Shown one piece after another: positions 36,270 to 47,045 of a stretch of 64,000 nt of DNA. Source of the DNA: Massilia sp. Root351 (lineage in GTDB: Bacteria > Pseudomonadota > Gammaproteobacteria > Burkholderiales > Burkholderiaceae_D); the NCBI RefSeq assembly GCF_001425045.1, contig NZ_LMDJ01000008.1, positions 3,432 through 67,431 of the forward strand, given 5' to 3'. A program made the position numbers and the translations under genes. Each line of letters opens with the position of its first letter. The stretch's first letter is position 1. The notes beneath the pieces were generated by a model. That model was given only the letters and a program-made list of their open reading frames with translations. It searched no databases and was not told the DNA's origin.

Positions 36270-38666
36270 ATGAACATCACATGCATAGGCGGCGGACCGG
36301 CCGGACTGTATTTCGGCCTGCTGATGAAGAAGCAGAACCCTGCCAGCCAGATCACCGTCGTCGAGCGCAACCGCCCGTACGACACCTTCGGCTGGGGCGT
36401 GGTGTTTTCGGACCAGACGCTGGGCAACCTGGTCAACGCCGATGAGCAGACCGCGCGCACCATCCTGCAGTCCTTCAACCACTGGGACGACATCGACACC
36501 CACTTCAAGGGCGCCACCGTCACCTCGGGCGGCCACGGCTTCTGCGGCATCGGCCGCAAGCGCCTGCTCAACATCCTGCAGCGCCGCTGCGAAGAGCTGG
36601 GCGTGAAGCTGGTGTTCGAGACCGATGTGGCCGACGACCAGGAGATCGCGGCGGCCTACGACGCCGACCTGGTGATCGCCAGCGACGGCTTGAACAGCCG
36701 TATCCGGGGCCGCTACGCCGCCAGCTACCAGCCGGACATCGAGCAGCGCCAGTGCCGCTTCGTCTGGCTCGGTACCAAGAAGCTGTTCTCCGCCTTCACC
36801 TTCGCTTTCGAGGAAACCGAGCATGGCTGGTTCCAGGCGCACGCCTACCAGTACGACGGCGACACCTCGACCTTCATCGTCGAGACGCCCGAGGACGTAT
36901 GGCGCAAGGCCGGCCTGGACCAGATGAGCCAGCAGGAATCGATCGCCTTCTGCGAGCGCCTGTTCGCCAAGCACCTGGACGGCAATGCCCTGATCAGCAA
37001 CGCCACCCATTTGCGCGGCTCGGCGGCATGGATCACCTTCCCGCGCATCATCTGCAACAACTGGGTGCACTGGAACACCGTGGGCGGAAAACGCGTGCCA
37101 GTGGTCTTGATGGGCGACGCCGCCCACAGCGCCCACTTCTCGATCGGCTCCGGCACCAAACTGGCGCTGGAGGACGCGATCGAACTGGCGCGCTGCTTCG
37201 AGAAACACGGAGAGGCCGGCATGGAGCAGGTGCTGCAAGCCTACCAGAAAGTGCGCGCGGTGGAAGTGCTGAAGATCCAGAGCGCTGCCCGCAACTCCAT
37301 GGAATGGTTCGAGAACGTGGAGCGCTACACCGCCATGGAAGCCGAGCAGTTCGCCTACTCCATGCTGACGCGCAGCCAGCGCCTGTCGCACGAGAACCTG
37401 CGCGTGCGCGACGCCGGCTACGTGGAACGCTACGAACGCTGGATCGCCGAACAGGCCCACGCCCAAGCCGGCTTGCCGCCGCCACCCGCCGGCCGCCACA
37501 GCATTCCGCCCATGCTCACGCCCTTCAAGCTGCGCGGCACGGTACTGAAGAACCGCATCGTGGTATCGCCCATGGCCCAGTATTCGGCGGTGGACGGCGT
37601 GGCGGGCGACTACCATCTGGTGCACCTGGGCGCCCGCGCCATGGGCGGCGCCGGCCTGGTGTTCGCCGAAATGACCTGCGTCTCCGCCGATGCCCGCATC
37701 ACCCCGGCCTGCCCGGGACTATACGCGCCGGAACACACGGCGGCATGGAAACGCATCGTCGACTTCGTACACAACAACACCAGCGCCAAGATCGCCATGC
37801 AGATCGGCCACGCCGGCGCCAAGGGCTCCACACGCCGCGCCTGGGACGGCATCGACCAGCCGCTTGAGTCGGGCAACTGGCCGCTGGTGTCGGCTTCCGA
37901 ACAGCAGTACCTGCCCGGCGTGTCGCAGACGTCGCGCGCGGCGACGACTGAAGACATGGACCGCATCAAGGCCGATTTCGTGTCCGCCACCGTGGCGGCG
38001 GCCGAAGCGGGCTTCGACTGGCTGGAGCTGCACTGCGCGCACGGCTATCTGCTGTCGTCGTTCATCTCGCCGCTCACCAACCGGCGCCAGGACGAATACG
38101 GCGGCTCGCTGGAAAACCGCTGCCGCTATCCGCTGGAAGTGTTCCAGGCGGTGCGCGCCGCCTGGCCGCAGGACAAGCCGATCAGCGTGCGCATTTCGGC
38201 ACACGACTGGGTCGAGGGCGGCATCACGCCGGACGACGCGGTGGCCATCGCCCGCCTGTTCAAGCAAGCCGGCGCGGACATGATCGACTGCTCGTCGGGG
38301 CAGGTCAGCAAGCAGGAAAAGCCGGTGTATGGCCGCATGTTCCAGACCCCGTTCGCCGACCGCGTGCGCAATGAAGCGGCTATTCCCACCATCGCCGTGG
38401 GCGCCATCTTCGAAGCGGACCACGCCAACAGCATCATCGCCGCCGGCCGCGCCGACCTGTGCGCGGTGGCCCGTCCCCACCTGGCCAATCCGGCCTGGAC
38501 GCTGAACGAAGCCGCCAGGATCGGCTACCTGGACGTGGAATGGCCGCAGCAGTACACGGCGGGCAAGGTGCAGCTGGAGCGCAACCTGGAGCGCGAACGC
38601 CAGGTTGCGGCGGCCAACAGCGGCATGACGCCGCAGCAGATCGCAGCCAAGCTGCTGGAAGGATGA
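36270..38666 (+). CDS. bifunctional 2-aminobenzoyl-CoA (or salicylyl-CoA) monooxygenase/reductase
   Basis: 798 residues, two fused flavoenzymes. Residues 1-400 are an FAD monooxygenase: [17 protein letters not shown] for FAD and [22 protein letters not shown] (about 281). From about 414 an old-yellow-enzyme barrel begins ([24 protein letters not shown]) with [19 protein letters not shown] and the FMN-binding end. This fusion is known from 2-aminobenzoyl-CoA monooxygenase/reductase of Azoarcus evansii and salicylyl-CoA 5-hydroxylase. It hydroxylates and then reduces the ring, giving 2-amino-5-oxocyclohex-1-enecarboxyl-CoA from anthranilyl-CoA. AAGGAG precedes the ATG. RidA in the same operon favours the amino substrate. 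Confidence 0.9.
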   Translation: MNITCIGGGPAGLYFGLLMKKQNPASQITVVERNRPYDTFGWGVVFSDQTLGNLVNADEQTARTILQSFNHWDDIDTHFKGATVTSGGHGFCGIGRKRLLNILQRRCEELGVKLVFETDVADDQEIAAAYDADLVIASDGLNSRIRGRYAASYQPDIEQRQCRFVWLGTKKLFSAFTFAFEETEHGWFQAHAYQYDGDTSTFIVETPEDVWRKAGLDQMSQQESIAFCERLFAKHLDGNALISNATHLRGSAAWITFPRIICNNWVHWNTVGGKRVPVVLMGDAAHSAHFSIGSGTKLALEDAIELARCFEKHGEAGMEQVLQAYQKVRAVEVLKIQSAARNSMEWFENVERYTAMEAEQFAYSMLTRSQRLSHENLRVRDAGYVERYERWIAEQAHAQAGLPPPPAGRHSIPPMLTPFKLRGTVLKNRIVVSPMAQYSAVDGVAGDYHLVHLGARAMGGAGLVFAEMTCVSADARITPACPGLYAPEHTAAWKRIVDFVHNNTSAKIAMQIGHAGAKGSTRRAWDGIDQPLESGNWPLVSASEQQYLPGVSQTSRAATTEDMDRIKADFVSATVAAAEAGFDWLELHCAHGYLLSSFISPLTNRRQDEYGGSLENRCRYPLEVFQAVRAAWPQDKPISVRISAHDWVEGGITPDDAVAIARLFKQAGADMIDCSSGQVSKQEKPVYGRMFQTPFADRVRNEAAIPTIAVGAIFEADHANSIIAAGRADLCAVARPHLANPAWTLNEAARIGYLDVEWPQQYTAGKVQLERNLERERQVAAANSGMTPQQIAAKLLEG

Positions 38667-38668
38667 GC

Positions 38669-39484
38669 ATGAATTCCCTCACCAGCGCCGGCGCCGGCCC
38701 GCTGCACGGCAAGCATGCCCTTGTTACGGGCGGCGGGCGCGGCATCGGCAGCGCCATCGCGCTGGCCCTGCTGCTGCAAGGCGCACGCGTCACCCTGGCC
38801 GGCCGCACCGCCGCCGTGCTGGAGCAGACCGCGCATGAGCTGGCGTCCGCGCTGGCCGGCGCGACCGCGCCCGCCGTAGACTACGTCACCGTCGACGTCA
38901 CCAGCCGCGACTCGGTGGACCAGGCCATGGCCGAAGCGGCGCGCCGGCACGGCCGCATCGACATCCTGGTCAACAATGCCGGCCAGGCCGCGTCCGCGCC
39001 CTTCGCCAGGACCGGCAGCGACATCTGGCGCCAGATGATGGCGGTGAACCTGGACGGCAGCTATCACTGCATCCAGGCCGCCTTGCCCGGCATGCTGGCC
39101 GCGGGCTGGGGCCGCATCGTCAACGTCGCCAGCACCGCCGGACTCACCGGCTACGCTTACGTATCTGCCTACTGCGCCGCCAAGCACGGCGTCATCGGCC
39201 TTACCCGCGCACTGGCGCTGGAACTGGCTACCAAGGGCATTACCGTCAACGCGGTGTGCCCGGGCTACACCGAAACCGACATCGTCAAGGACGCCGTCGC
39301 CAACATCATGGCCAAGACCGGCCGCAGCGAAGAGCAGGCGCGCGCCGAACTGGCCGCCGGCAATCCGCAGAAACAACTGGTGCAGCCCGAGCAAGTGGCC
39401 GACGCCGTGGCCTGGCTGTGCCAGCCCGGCGCCAGCGCCATGACCGGGCAATCGCTGGCAGTGGCCGGCGGCGAGATCATGTAA
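38669..39484 (+). CDS. short-chain dehydrogenase/reductase
   Basis: 271 residues with a Rossmann fold: TGGGRGIG cofactor loop (about 22-29), DILVNNAGQAA, catalytic Ser in VNVASTAGL, and YCAAK for Tyr and Lys, then the VCPGYTETDIV segment. It is likely a 3-hydroxyacyl-CoA or cyclic ketone reductase/dehydrogenase acting on alicyclic CoA intermediates. The ATG at 38669 was preferred to that at 38663 because GGAAGG lies 6 bases before it; either start is within 6 bases of the monooxygenase stop, so the genes are tightly coupled. Confidence 0.85.
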   Translation: MNSLTSAGAGPLHGKHALVTGGGRGIGSAIALALLLQGARVTLAGRTAAVLEQTAHELASALAGATAPAVDYVTVDVTSRDSVDQAMAEAARRHGRIDILVNNAGQAASAPFARTGSDIWRQMMAVNLDGSYHCIQAALPGMLAAGWGRIVNVASTAGLTGYAYVSAYCAAKHGVIGLTRALALELATKGITVNAVCPGYTETDIVKDAVANIMAKTGRSEEQARAELAAGNPQKQLVQPEQVADAVAWLCQPGASAMTGQSLAVAGGEIM

Positions 39485-39495
39485 GGAAGCAGAGA

Positions 39496-40035
39496 ATGGC
39501 TATCAAAAACCCGGCCGCGCAGGCCACGGACGCCCAAGCCGCGCCGTCCGCCCAGGTATTCGACCTGGAATCGCGCCTGACGCAAGACCACCACCAGTCG
39601 CTCAAGCTGTGGCTGCGCATGCTCTCCTGCACCACCATGATAGAGAGCGAAATCCGCACCCGCCTGCGCAATGAATTCGGCATCACCCTGCCCCGCTTCG
39701 ACCTGATGGCCCAGCTGCAGCGCCATCCCGACGGCTTGCGCATGGGCGAGCTGTCCAAGCGCATGATGGTCACCGGCGGCAATATCACCGGCATCACCGA
39801 CCAGCTGGAGCATGAAAAGCTGGTGCTGCGCGTGCCCGATCCGAAGGACCGCCGCGCCTACAGCGTCAAGCTCACCGCCGCCGGGCGCCGCTCGTTCGAG
39901 CGCATGGCGCAGGTGCACGAAAGCTGGATCGCCGAGCTGCTGGACGGCCTCTCGGTGAAAGAGAAGAACGACATGATCGCGCTGCTGTCGCGCATGAAAG
40001 GCCATCTGAGCGATGGCCCCCACCAGGACGAATAA
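39496..40035 (+). CDS. MarR-family regulator of the aromatic-acid cluster
   Basis: 179 residues. The winged helix-turn-helix is [41 protein letters not shown], followed by the wing [25 protein letters not shown]. MarR proteins bind palindromes as dimers and are usually released by a pathway metabolite; several that govern aromatic pathways respond to a CoA thioester. Being inside the operon, it is the best candidate for binding the palindrome shared by the porin, importer and ligase promoters, and so would be autoregulated. The DNA-binding claim is inference. Confidence 0.88.
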   Translation: MAIKNPAAQATDAQAAPSAQVFDLESRLTQDHHQSLKLWLRMLSCTTMIESEIRTRLRNEFGITLPRFDLMAQLQRHPDGLRMGELSKRMMVTGGNITGITDQLEHEKLVLRVPDPKDRRAYSVKLTAAGRRSFERMAQVHESWIAELLDGLSVKEKNDMIALLSRMKGHLSDGPHQDE

Positions 40036-40046
40036 GGAACACCGCC

Positions 40047-40901
<855 letters not shown>

Positions 40902-40910
40902 GGAGCCGCA

Positions 40911-42068
40911 ATGTCCGACAAAGATTACCTGAGCTGGCCCTTCCTGGAGCCGCGCCACCGCCAGCTGGAGCAGGAGCTCGACAGCTGGGCCACGCAGCAC
41001 ATCGCCCAGGAGCACGAACACGACGTGGATACCGCCTGCCGCACGCTGGTCACGCAGCTGGGCCAGGCCGGCTGGCTGTCGCACGCCATCGCCGGCACCG
41101 GCCACGGCGGCGCATCCAACGCGATCGACACCCGCGCCCTGTGCCTGATCCGCGAAACGCTGGCGCGCCACAACGGCCTGGCCGATTTCGCCTTCGCCAT
41201 GCAGGGCCTGGGCTCCGGCGCCATCAGCCTGTTCGGCAGCGACGCCAACCGCGAAGCTTACCTGCCCCGGGTGGCGCGCGGGGCAGCCATCGCCGCCTTC
41301 GCACTGTCCGAGCCGCAAGCCGGCTCCGACGTAGCGGCCATGCAGTGCGCCGCCGTGCGGGACGGCGACAGCTACATCCTGAACGGCGAGAAGACCTGGA
41401 TCTCGAACGGCGGCATCGCCGGCTTCTACGTGGTGTTCGCCCGCACCGGCGAACAGCCGGGCGCACGCGGCATCTCGGCCTTCATCGTGGACGCGGGCAC
41501 GCCCGGCTTCGAAATTGCCGAGCGCATCAACGTCATCGCGCCGCACCCGCTGGCGCGGTTGAAATTCACCGACTGCCGCATCCCCGCCGCGCAGCGGCTG
41601 GGCGAAGCGGGCCAGGGCTTCAAGGTGGCCATGGCCACGCTGGACGTGTTCCGCACCTCGGTGGCGGCCGCCGCGCTGGGCTTCGCGCGCCGCGCGCTGG
41701 ACGAAGCGCTGGCGCACGCCAAGCAGCGCAAGATGTTCGGCCAGACGCTGGCAGACTTCCAGATGACCCAGGCCAAGCTGGCGCAGATGGCCACCGGCAT
41801 CGACGCCGCAGCCCTGCTCACCTACCGCGCCGCCTGGCAGCGCGACCAGGGCCGCAACGTGACCAAGGAAGCGGCCATGGCCAAGCTGACCGCCACCGAA
41901 ACCGCGCAGCAGGTGATCGACGCGGCAGTGCAGATGTTCGGCGGCCTGGGCGTGGTCAGCGAGCACCCGGTGGAGCGGCTGTACCGCGAAATCCGCTCGC
42001 TGCGCATCTACGAAGGCGCCTCCGAAGTCCAGCAGCTGATCATCGCGCGCGAAATGCTGCGCGCGTGA
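40911..42068 (+). CDS. acyl-CoA dehydrogenase
   Basis: 385 residues, the standard ACAD length. The flavin/substrate segments [20 protein letters not shown] and [26 protein letters not shown] lie in the middle, and the C-terminal domain ends [28 protein letters not shown], which carries the usual YEGASE-type motif; the glutamate in it serves as base in several ACADs. It oxidises an alicyclic or chain CoA ester to the enoyl form using FAD and ETF. It starts 9 bases after the hydratase gene. Confidence 0.9.
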   Translation: MSDKDYLSWPFLEPRHRQLEQELDSWATQHIAQEHEHDVDTACRTLVTQLGQAGWLSHAIAGTGHGGASNAIDTRALCLIRETLARHNGLADFAFAMQGLGSGAISLFGSDANREAYLPRVARGAAIAAFALSEPQAGSDVAAMQCAAVRDGDSYILNGEKTWISNGGIAGFYVVFARTGEQPGARGISAFIVDAGTPGFEIAERINVIAPHPLARLKFTDCRIPAAQRLGEAGQGFKVAMATLDVFRTSVAAAALGFARRALDEALAHAKQRKMFGQTLADFQMTQAKLAQMATGIDAAALLTYRAAWQRDQGRNVTKEAAMAKLTATETAQQVIDAAVQMFGGLGVVSEHPVERLYREIRSLRIYEGASEVQQLIIAREMLRA

Positions 42069-42117
42069 TCCGGCACCCAACAACTGAGCACAACCGCGCA
42101 TAACTGAGAGGTACACC

Positions 42118-42516
42118 ATGCAATTCCTGCAACCACCAGGCTGGGTTCAGCCCAAGGGCTACGCCAACGGCGTGGCCGCCAGCGGACGCACCATCTGCGT
42201 CAGCGGCATGATAGGCTGGGATGCCGAAGGCCGCTTCCAGACCAGCGACTTCGCCGGCCAGGTCGAACAGGCCCTGCGCAACATCGTCGCTGTGCTGGCC
42301 GAAGCCAATGCCGGCCCGGAGCACGTAGTGCGCATGACCTGGTACGTCACCGACAAAAAAGAATATGTCGCCGCCTACAAGGAAATCGGCGTGGCCTACC
42401 GTGCCGTGTTCGGGCGCCACTTCCCCGCCATGACGGCGGTGCAGGTGGCGGGCCTGATCGAAGACGAAGCCAAGGTGGAAATCGAAGTCACCGCCATCGT
42501 GCCGGAAGCGGCGTGA
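42118..42516 (+). CDS. RidA/YjgF-family deaminase
   Basis: 132 residues of the Rid fold: GYANGVAASGRTICVSGMIGWD, a QVEQALRNIVAVLAEANAGPEHVVRMTWYV helix-strand unit, and AVFGRHFPAMTAVQVAGLIEDEAKVEIEVTA with the arginine-containing loop. RidA proteins hydrolyse reactive enamines and imines to ketones and ammonia. In this operon it fits removal of the amino group from the 2-amino-5-oxocyclohexene-CoA product, which supports anthranilate as the substrate of the cluster. It follows the dehydrogenase by 49 bases. Confidence 0.88.
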   Translation: MQFLQPPGWVQPKGYANGVAASGRTICVSGMIGWDAEGRFQTSDFAGQVEQALRNIVAVLAEANAGPEHVVRMTWYVTDKKEYVAAYKEIGVAYRAVFGRHFPAMTAVQVAGLIEDEAKVEIEVTAIVPEAA

Positions 42517-42518
42517 CC

Positions 42519-44144
42519 ATGCAGCACGTCCCGCAAGGCCCGCTCACACAAGGCCGCCTGACGCTCGGCGTGGCCGGCGCCGGCGCCATGGGGCGCGGCA
42601 TCGCCCAGGTGGCGGCGCAAGCCGGCATCGACGTGTACCTGTACGACGTGCAGGACGGCGCAGCAGCCAAGGCCGTGGCCACCGTGCGCGGGCAGCTGGC
42701 CACGCTGGCCGGCAAAGGCAAGCTCACCGCCGAAGCGGCCGATGCCGCCGGCGCGAAGCTGCACGCGGCGCCATCGCTGCAGGCGCTGGCCGATTGCGGC
42801 ATCGTCATCGAAGCCATCGTTGAACAGCTGGAATCCAAGCGTGCGCTGTTCGACGCGCTGGAAGGCATCGTACGCCCCGGCTGCGTGCTGGCCACCAATA
42901 CATCTTCCCTGTCAGTGACCGCCATTGCCGCAGGCGCGCGCCTGCCGGACCGCATCGCGGGCTGCCACTTTTTCAATCCCGTGCCGCTGATGAAGGTGGT
43001 GGAGGTGATCTCCGGCGCGCTCACCGGCGCCGAGGCAACGCAGGCACTGACCGCCTTCGTGCGGCGCCTCGGCCACACGCCGGTGCAGGCCAGCGACACG
43101 CCCGGCTTCATCGTCAACCACGCGGGGCGCGGCTACCTCACCGAAGCGCTCAGGATCGTACAGGAGCGTGTCGCCAGCTTCGAGCAGGTGGACACAGTGC
43201 TGCGCGGCGCCGCCGGCTTCCGCCTCGGCCCCTTCCAGCTGCTGGACCTGACCGGGCTCGATGTCTCCCATCCGGTGATGGAATCGATCTACCGCCAGTA
43301 TTATCAGGAGCCGCGCTACCGTCCCAGCCCCATCACCGCGCAGCGCCTGGCCGCAGGGCTGCTGGGTAAAAAGACCGGGCAAGGTTTCTACCGCTACGAC
43401 GGAGACAGCACGGCCCCGCAGGCCGCCGCCCCTGCCGCCGCCAACGCTGGCGCGCCCATCTCCTCGCCCCAGCCCTGGACCGGGCCAATCTGGATCGACA
43501 CAACCGATGCCGATACCCACGCCAGCCTGGCAAGCCTGCTGCGCGGCCTCGGCGCCTTCATCGACATCTCCGCCCGCCCCTCAGCCAGCGCCTTGTGCCT
43601 GGTGGCGCCTTGGGGTGAAGACACCAGCGCCAGCATCGCACGGCTGGAACTCGACGCCGGCCGGACCTTGGGCATCGACCCGCTCTGCGCGACAGGAACG
43701 GACGGCGCCGTCCCCGTGCACGCAACGCTGATGCTCAGTCCCGCCACCGATACCGGCCTCGCCGGGCGCCTGCTCGCGCTGTTCGAGCAAGGCGGCCACC
43801 CGGCGACGCTGATCAACGACAGCGCAGGCTTCATCGTCCAGCGCGTACTCGCCACCATCATCAACATCGGCTGCGACATCGTCCAGCAAGGCATCTGCAC
43901 GCCGGCCGACCTGGACAGCGCCGTCACCCTGGGCCTGGGCTACCCGCGCGGCCCGCTCGCCTGGGGCGACCATCTCGGCCCGCAGCGCGTGCTGGCCATC
44001 CTGCGCAAGCTGCAGCAGCTGAGCGGCGACCCGCGCTACCGCCCCAGCCCCTGGCTGGTGCGCCGCGCGCAGCTCGGCCTGTCCCTGCTGCACACCAACG
44101 GCGCCAGAGAGCAGCAGGCCGAGCAAGGGCAGCAGCATGCGTAA
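42519..44144 (+). CDS. 3-hydroxyacyl-CoA dehydrogenase (PaaH/FadB type, two-domain)
   Basis: 541 residues. NAD-binding loop GVAGAGAMGRGIAQVAAQAGI (about 17-37), catalytic HFFNPVPLMKVVEVI (histidine near 150), and two C-terminal 3HCDH domains (DTPGFIVNHAGRGYLTEA and, about 250 residues later, NDSAGFIVQRVLATIINI). A low-conservation linker of Ala-Pro repeats sits between the halves. It oxidises a 3-hydroxyacyl-CoA to the 3-oxo form before thiolysis; no thiolase gene is in the cluster. The ATG at 42519 was chosen; a GTG at 42513 overlaps the RidA stop. Confidence 0.88.
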   Translation: MQHVPQGPLTQGRLTLGVAGAGAMGRGIAQVAAQAGIDVYLYDVQDGAAAKAVATVRGQLATLAGKGKLTAEAADAAGAKLHAAPSLQALADCGIVIEAIVEQLESKRALFDALEGIVRPGCVLATNTSSLSVTAIAAGARLPDRIAGCHFFNPVPLMKVVEVISGALTGAEATQALTAFVRRLGHTPVQASDTPGFIVNHAGRGYLTEALRIVQERVASFEQVDTVLRGAAGFRLGPFQLLDLTGLDVSHPVMESIYRQYYQEPRYRPSPITAQRLAAGLLGKKTGQGFYRYDGDSTAPQAAAPAAANAGAPISSPQPWTGPIWIDTTDADTHASLASLLRGLGAFIDISARPSASALCLVAPWGEDTSASIARLELDAGRTLGIDPLCATGTDGAVPVHATLMLSPATDTGLAGRLLALFEQGGHPATLINDSAGFIVQRVLATIINIGCDIVQQGICTPADLDSAVTLGLGYPRGPLAWGDHLGPQRVLAILRKLQQLSGDPRYRPSPWLVRRAQLGLSLLHTNGAREQQAEQGQQHA

Positions 44145-45036
44145 TCCCGTGGACAACCTCAGACAGGACGCCGCCGCCCTCTACCAGGGATACAGCGCGG
44201 CAGAGCTGGACCGCCAGTACAACGCCCGCGCCACGGTGCCGGACGCCACCATCTACCTGCGCGCCTACGCCGAACAGAGTGCCGCCATGCGCGCCGTGCT
44301 ACCTTGCCGCTGCGGCGTGGCTTATGGCGAGCACGAAGACGAACAGCTCGACATTTTCCCTGCACCCAAACCCGACAGCCCGGTGCTGGTGTACATCCAC
44401 GGCGGCTACTGGCGCGCCCTGTCCAAGGACGACTCCAGCTTCATGGCCGCCACCTTCACGGCGGCCGGCGCCACCGTGGTCGCGGTCAACTACTCGCTGG
44501 CGCCCGGCGTCACGCTGGACCGCATCGTCGAGCAGAACCGCCGCGCACTGGCATGGGTGCACCGCCACATCGCCCAATACAACGGCGACGCGGCGCGGAT
44601 CTACCTATGCGGAAGTTCGGCCGGCGGCCACCTGGTCGGCATGCTGCTGGCGCCCGGCTGGCAAAAGGCGCATGGCCTGCCCGAGTACGCCGCCGCAGGC
44701 GCCTGCCCGATCAGCGGCCTGATGGACCTCGCGCCCATCCCCGCCACGCATATCAATGAATGGGCCAAACTGGACGCCGCAGCCGCGCGCCGCCTGAGCC
44801 CCATCCACCACCTGCCCGAACAAGGCGGCCCGCTGCTGGCTGTCGTCGGCGCCACCGAGACTGCGGAATTCCGCCGCCAGAGCCGCAGCTACGCCGACGC
44901 CTGGCGCGCCAAAGGCCTGCAGGCCGACTACCTGGAGATCGCCAGCACCAACCATTTCGACGTGGTGCTGGAGCTGGCCAAAGCCGACAGCCTGCTCACG
45001 CGCGCACTGCTGCGCATGATGGGCATGGGCGGCTGA
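44137..45036 (+). CDS. alpha/beta hydrolase, arylformamidase (kynurenine formamidase) type
   Basis: 299 residues. The oxyanion motif HGGYWRALSKDDSSF (about 88) is the HGGYW form of animal-type kynurenine formamidases, and the nucleophile is in CGSSAGGHLVGML (about 164). Catalytic histidine is probably in STNHFDVV near the end. Such enzymes split N-formylkynurenine or N-formylanthranilate, the latter giving anthranilate and formate. This would feed the CoA ligase at the head of the operon. It overlaps the dehydrogenase gene by 8 bases and is the last gene of the operon. Confidence 0.8.
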   Translation: MRNPVDNLRQDAAALYQGYSAAELDRQYNARATVPDATIYLRAYAEQSAAMRAVLPCRCGVAYGEHEDEQLDIFPAPKPDSPVLVYIHGGYWRALSKDDSSFMAATFTAAGATVVAVNYSLAPGVTLDRIVEQNRRALAWVHRHIAQYNGDAARIYLCGSSAGGHLVGMLLAPGWQKAHGLPEYAAAGACPISGLMDLAPIPATHINEWAKLDAAAARRLSPIHHLPEQGGPLLAVVGATETAEFRRQSRSYADAWRAKGLQADYLEIASTNHFDVVLELAKADSLLTRALLRMMGMGG

Positions 45037-45037
45037 T

Positions 45038-45634
45038 TCAACGCCCGGCCAAGTGCGGGTAGGCCGGGCAGCCGGCGATCTCTTCGAGAAAGCCTTCGGC
45101 CGTGTAACGCGGGATCTTGTCGAATTCCCTGAGCACGCGCGCGCGGAATTCTTCGTGCTCATGCCAGCGCTCGGCGGGCATGCCAAAATAGTTGACGGGC
45201 GAGACCGACACGCTCAAACCCGGCCAGTGCTTCTGCAGCGTCATCAGGTAGCGCCGGGTCGCGCATACTTTTCCGATGACGAGCACACTGCGAACTGCAG
45301 CGATGTCCATCACCTCCGCCACCCTGGCCCGGCCGAAGCGCACGTTCTCGCCGGTGTTCATCGCCGCCGTCTCCAGTATAAGGGCCGATCCCGGCATGCC
45401 AAGCGCCACCAGCCGCTCGGCAATCATATCGGCCTCGGCCTCCGGCGAGAATCCCGTCCGCCCGCCCGATACCAGCAGGCGGCGGAACATGCCGGCCTGC
45501 CACAGGCTATGCGCCACCTCGCAAAACTCGCGCACGCCGTGACGGGTACCAAACAGAAATCCGAGGTCCGAAACACGTGCCGGAAATGACGGCATGATGT
45601 ATTCGGCAATGCGCTGCAAATCGTCGTGTGACAT
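45038..45634 (-). CDS. YdcF/SanA-like (DUF218) protein
   Basis: 198 residues with the DUF218 pattern: LGFLFGTRHGVREF near the start, RRLLVSGGRTGFSPEAEADMIAERLVALGMPGSALILETAAMNTGENV in the middle and SVLVIGKVCATRRYLMTLQKHWP. The ETAAMNTGEN stretch corresponds to the E-x-x-S/A-x-N-T-x-E-N core of YdcF. Its biochemical role is not settled; YdcF binds S-adenosylmethionine. It lacks the membrane anchor of SanA. No convincing ribosome binding site precedes the ATG at 45634. It is convergent with the arylformamidase gene, one base apart. Confidence 0.7.
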   Translation of the reverse strand: MSHDDLQRIAEYIMPSFPARVSDLGFLFGTRHGVREFCEVAHSLWQAGMFRRLLVSGGRTGFSPEAEADMIAERLVALGMPGSALILETAAMNTGENVRFGRARVAEVMDIAAVRSVLVIGKVCATRRYLMTLQKHWPGLSVSVSPVNYFGMPAERWHEHEEFRARVLREFDKIPRYTAEGFLEEIAGCPAYPHLAGR

Positions 45635-45645
45635 GCGCGTTGAAG

Positions 45646-46071
45646 TTACAGCTTTTTGGTCATGAAAATGCGGCTGATACCGTCCGTTGCGGAGTCTATC
45701 TCGCCAAACGCTACCCACCCATTCTTTTGGTAGAACCCGGGGGCCTGGAAGCTGATGGTGTAAAGCACGGCGGAACGGCAACCGCGTTCGCGCGCTTCTT
45801 CCTCGAACGCCTTCAGGACTTTCGTTCCCAAGCCCGAGCCGCGCAGACAATCCGGAAGGTGGAACAGGTCCAGAAACGCCAGCCCCAGCGAAGTCCTGCC
45901 GACAATGCCGCCGACCACTTCGTCGCTGTCGGGGTCTCGCACCATCACGCACAACGGGCGGCGATCATTCAGGCCCGCAGCCTGCTGATTGAACTCATCC
46001 AGCCCTTTGCCGAGGATCTCCTCAAATTGAGGCTCCGCGCTATCGGTGACAAGAATAATGCTCTGTTTCAA
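45646..46071 (-). CDS. GNAT-family N-acetyltransferase
   Basis: 141 residues. The acetyl-CoA site is LPDCLRGSGLGTKVLKAFEEEARERG, followed by VLYTISFQAPGFYQKNGWVAFG, which closes the fold. The chosen start is a TTG at 46071 (then KQSIILVTDSAEP), because AGGAAG sits 5 bases before it; an upstream GTG at 46119 lacks such a site. This type of small GNAT often acts on small amines, but no substrate is evident. It starts the pair with the YdcF-like gene, 11 bases apart. Confidence 0.78.
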   Translation of the reverse strand: MKQSIILVTDSAEPQFEEILGKGLDEFNQQAAGLNDRRPLCVMVRDPDSDEVVGGIVGRTSLGLAFLDLFHLPDCLRGSGLGTKVLKAFEEEARERGCRSAVLYTISFQAPGFYQKNGWVAFGEIDSATDGISRIFMTKKL

Positions 46072-46404
46072 AGTACTTCCTTTTTGTTCCGAGCTCGCAG
46101 GCCGCCGATGTTCGATCACGAGACACCGACACGGTCACGCTTCGGGGTTTCAGGGCGCATCGCTAGTCCAGATCCAGATGCCGGAATAGGTATATGGAAT
46201 TGCAATGATTGTCGAAGGATAACACCGCGAGACCGCCTCGAACTGCACGCATTTCCACTAAATCTGCACTCGCCGCGTTAGGCCACGCGGCGATTGTCCC
46301 ACTGACGGTCCAATGAAACCCATTTACCCAGCTTAATCAAACAATTTGGGACTGTTAAAGTACATCCATCGCAGCACACAACCCAACACGAAGGAAACCA
46401 CACC
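46072..46404. other. non-coding gap before azoR
   Basis: These 333 bases are lower in GC than their surroundings and hold no credible gene. The part near azoR (about 46320-46400) must contain its promoter; a TTGGGA (46347) and a TAAAGT-like hexamer (46358) are too close together to form a standard promoter, so no promoter is called. No inverted repeat of note was found. Confidence 0.4.
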
Positions 46405-47004
46405 ATGAACATCCTGCAAATCAACTCCAGCGCCCGCAGCACCGGTTCCGAATCAACCCGTCTGGCCGACTCCATCGTCGCCAAGCTGACCGCCGCCAAT
46501 CCAGCCGCCTCGGTCGAGCGCCGCGACCTGGCAAGCAACCCGCACCCTGTGATCGACGAGCCCACCCTGCAAGCCCTGTTCACCCCGGCCGACCAGCGTA
46601 CCCCGGAGCAAGCGGCCCGCGTGGCGCTGGACGATGCCCTGATCGCCCAGGTGCAGGCAGCGGACGTGATCGTGATCGGCGCGCCGATGTACAACTTTGG
46701 CATCACCGTGCAGCTGAAATCGTGGTTCGACGCTATCGCCCGTGCCGGCGTGACCTTCAAGTACGGCCCAACCGGCCCGGTCGGCCTGCTGAACGGCAAG
46801 AAAGTCTACGTGGCCCTGTCGCGCGGCGGCCTGCACCGCGACGCGCCGAGCGACACGCAACTGCCGCACGTGAAAGCGTTCCTGAGCTTCGTGGGCCTGA
46901 CCGACGTGCAGTTCGTCTACTCGGAAGGCCTGGGGATGGGTCCGGACGCCGTCGCCAAGGCACAAGCCGAAGCGGACGCGCAAGTCGACGCGGTCCTGGC
47001 ATAA
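46405..47004 (+). CDS. azoR: FMN-dependent NADH-azoreductase
   Basis: 199 residues of the flavodoxin-like AzoR fold. FMN phosphate is bound by [19 protein letters not shown] (7-25), the flavin ring by [19 protein letters not shown] (about 92-110), and the last loop by LSRGG (about 139). It reduces quinones and azo dyes by two electrons in the cytoplasm, protecting against electrophiles. The pirin-like gene follows 41 bases downstream, a pair frequently seen in quinone-stress loci. Confidence 0.93.
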   Translation: MNILQINSSARSTGSESTRLADSIVAKLTAANPAASVERRDLASNPHPVIDEPTLQALFTPADQRTPEQAARVALDDALIAQVQAADVIVIGAPMYNFGITVQLKSWFDAIARAGVTFKYGPTGPVGLLNGKKVYVALSRGGLHRDAPSDTQLPHVKAFLSFVGLTDVQFVYSEGLGMGPDAVAKAQAEADAQVDAVLA

Positions 47005-47045
47005 AAGCGGTACCGGCGGCGCCCATCAACTAAAGGAGTATGGCA

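Noticed and set aside
34917..37625. 902-codon open frame on the minus strand across the binding protein and monooxygenase genes
   Set aside because: Antisense shadow; it crosses two real genes with clear motifs and starts and ends without respect to gene borders.
46340..46370. Promoter for azoR (TTGGGA and TAAAGT)
   Set aside because: The two hexamers are only about 5 bases apart, far from the 16-18 required.
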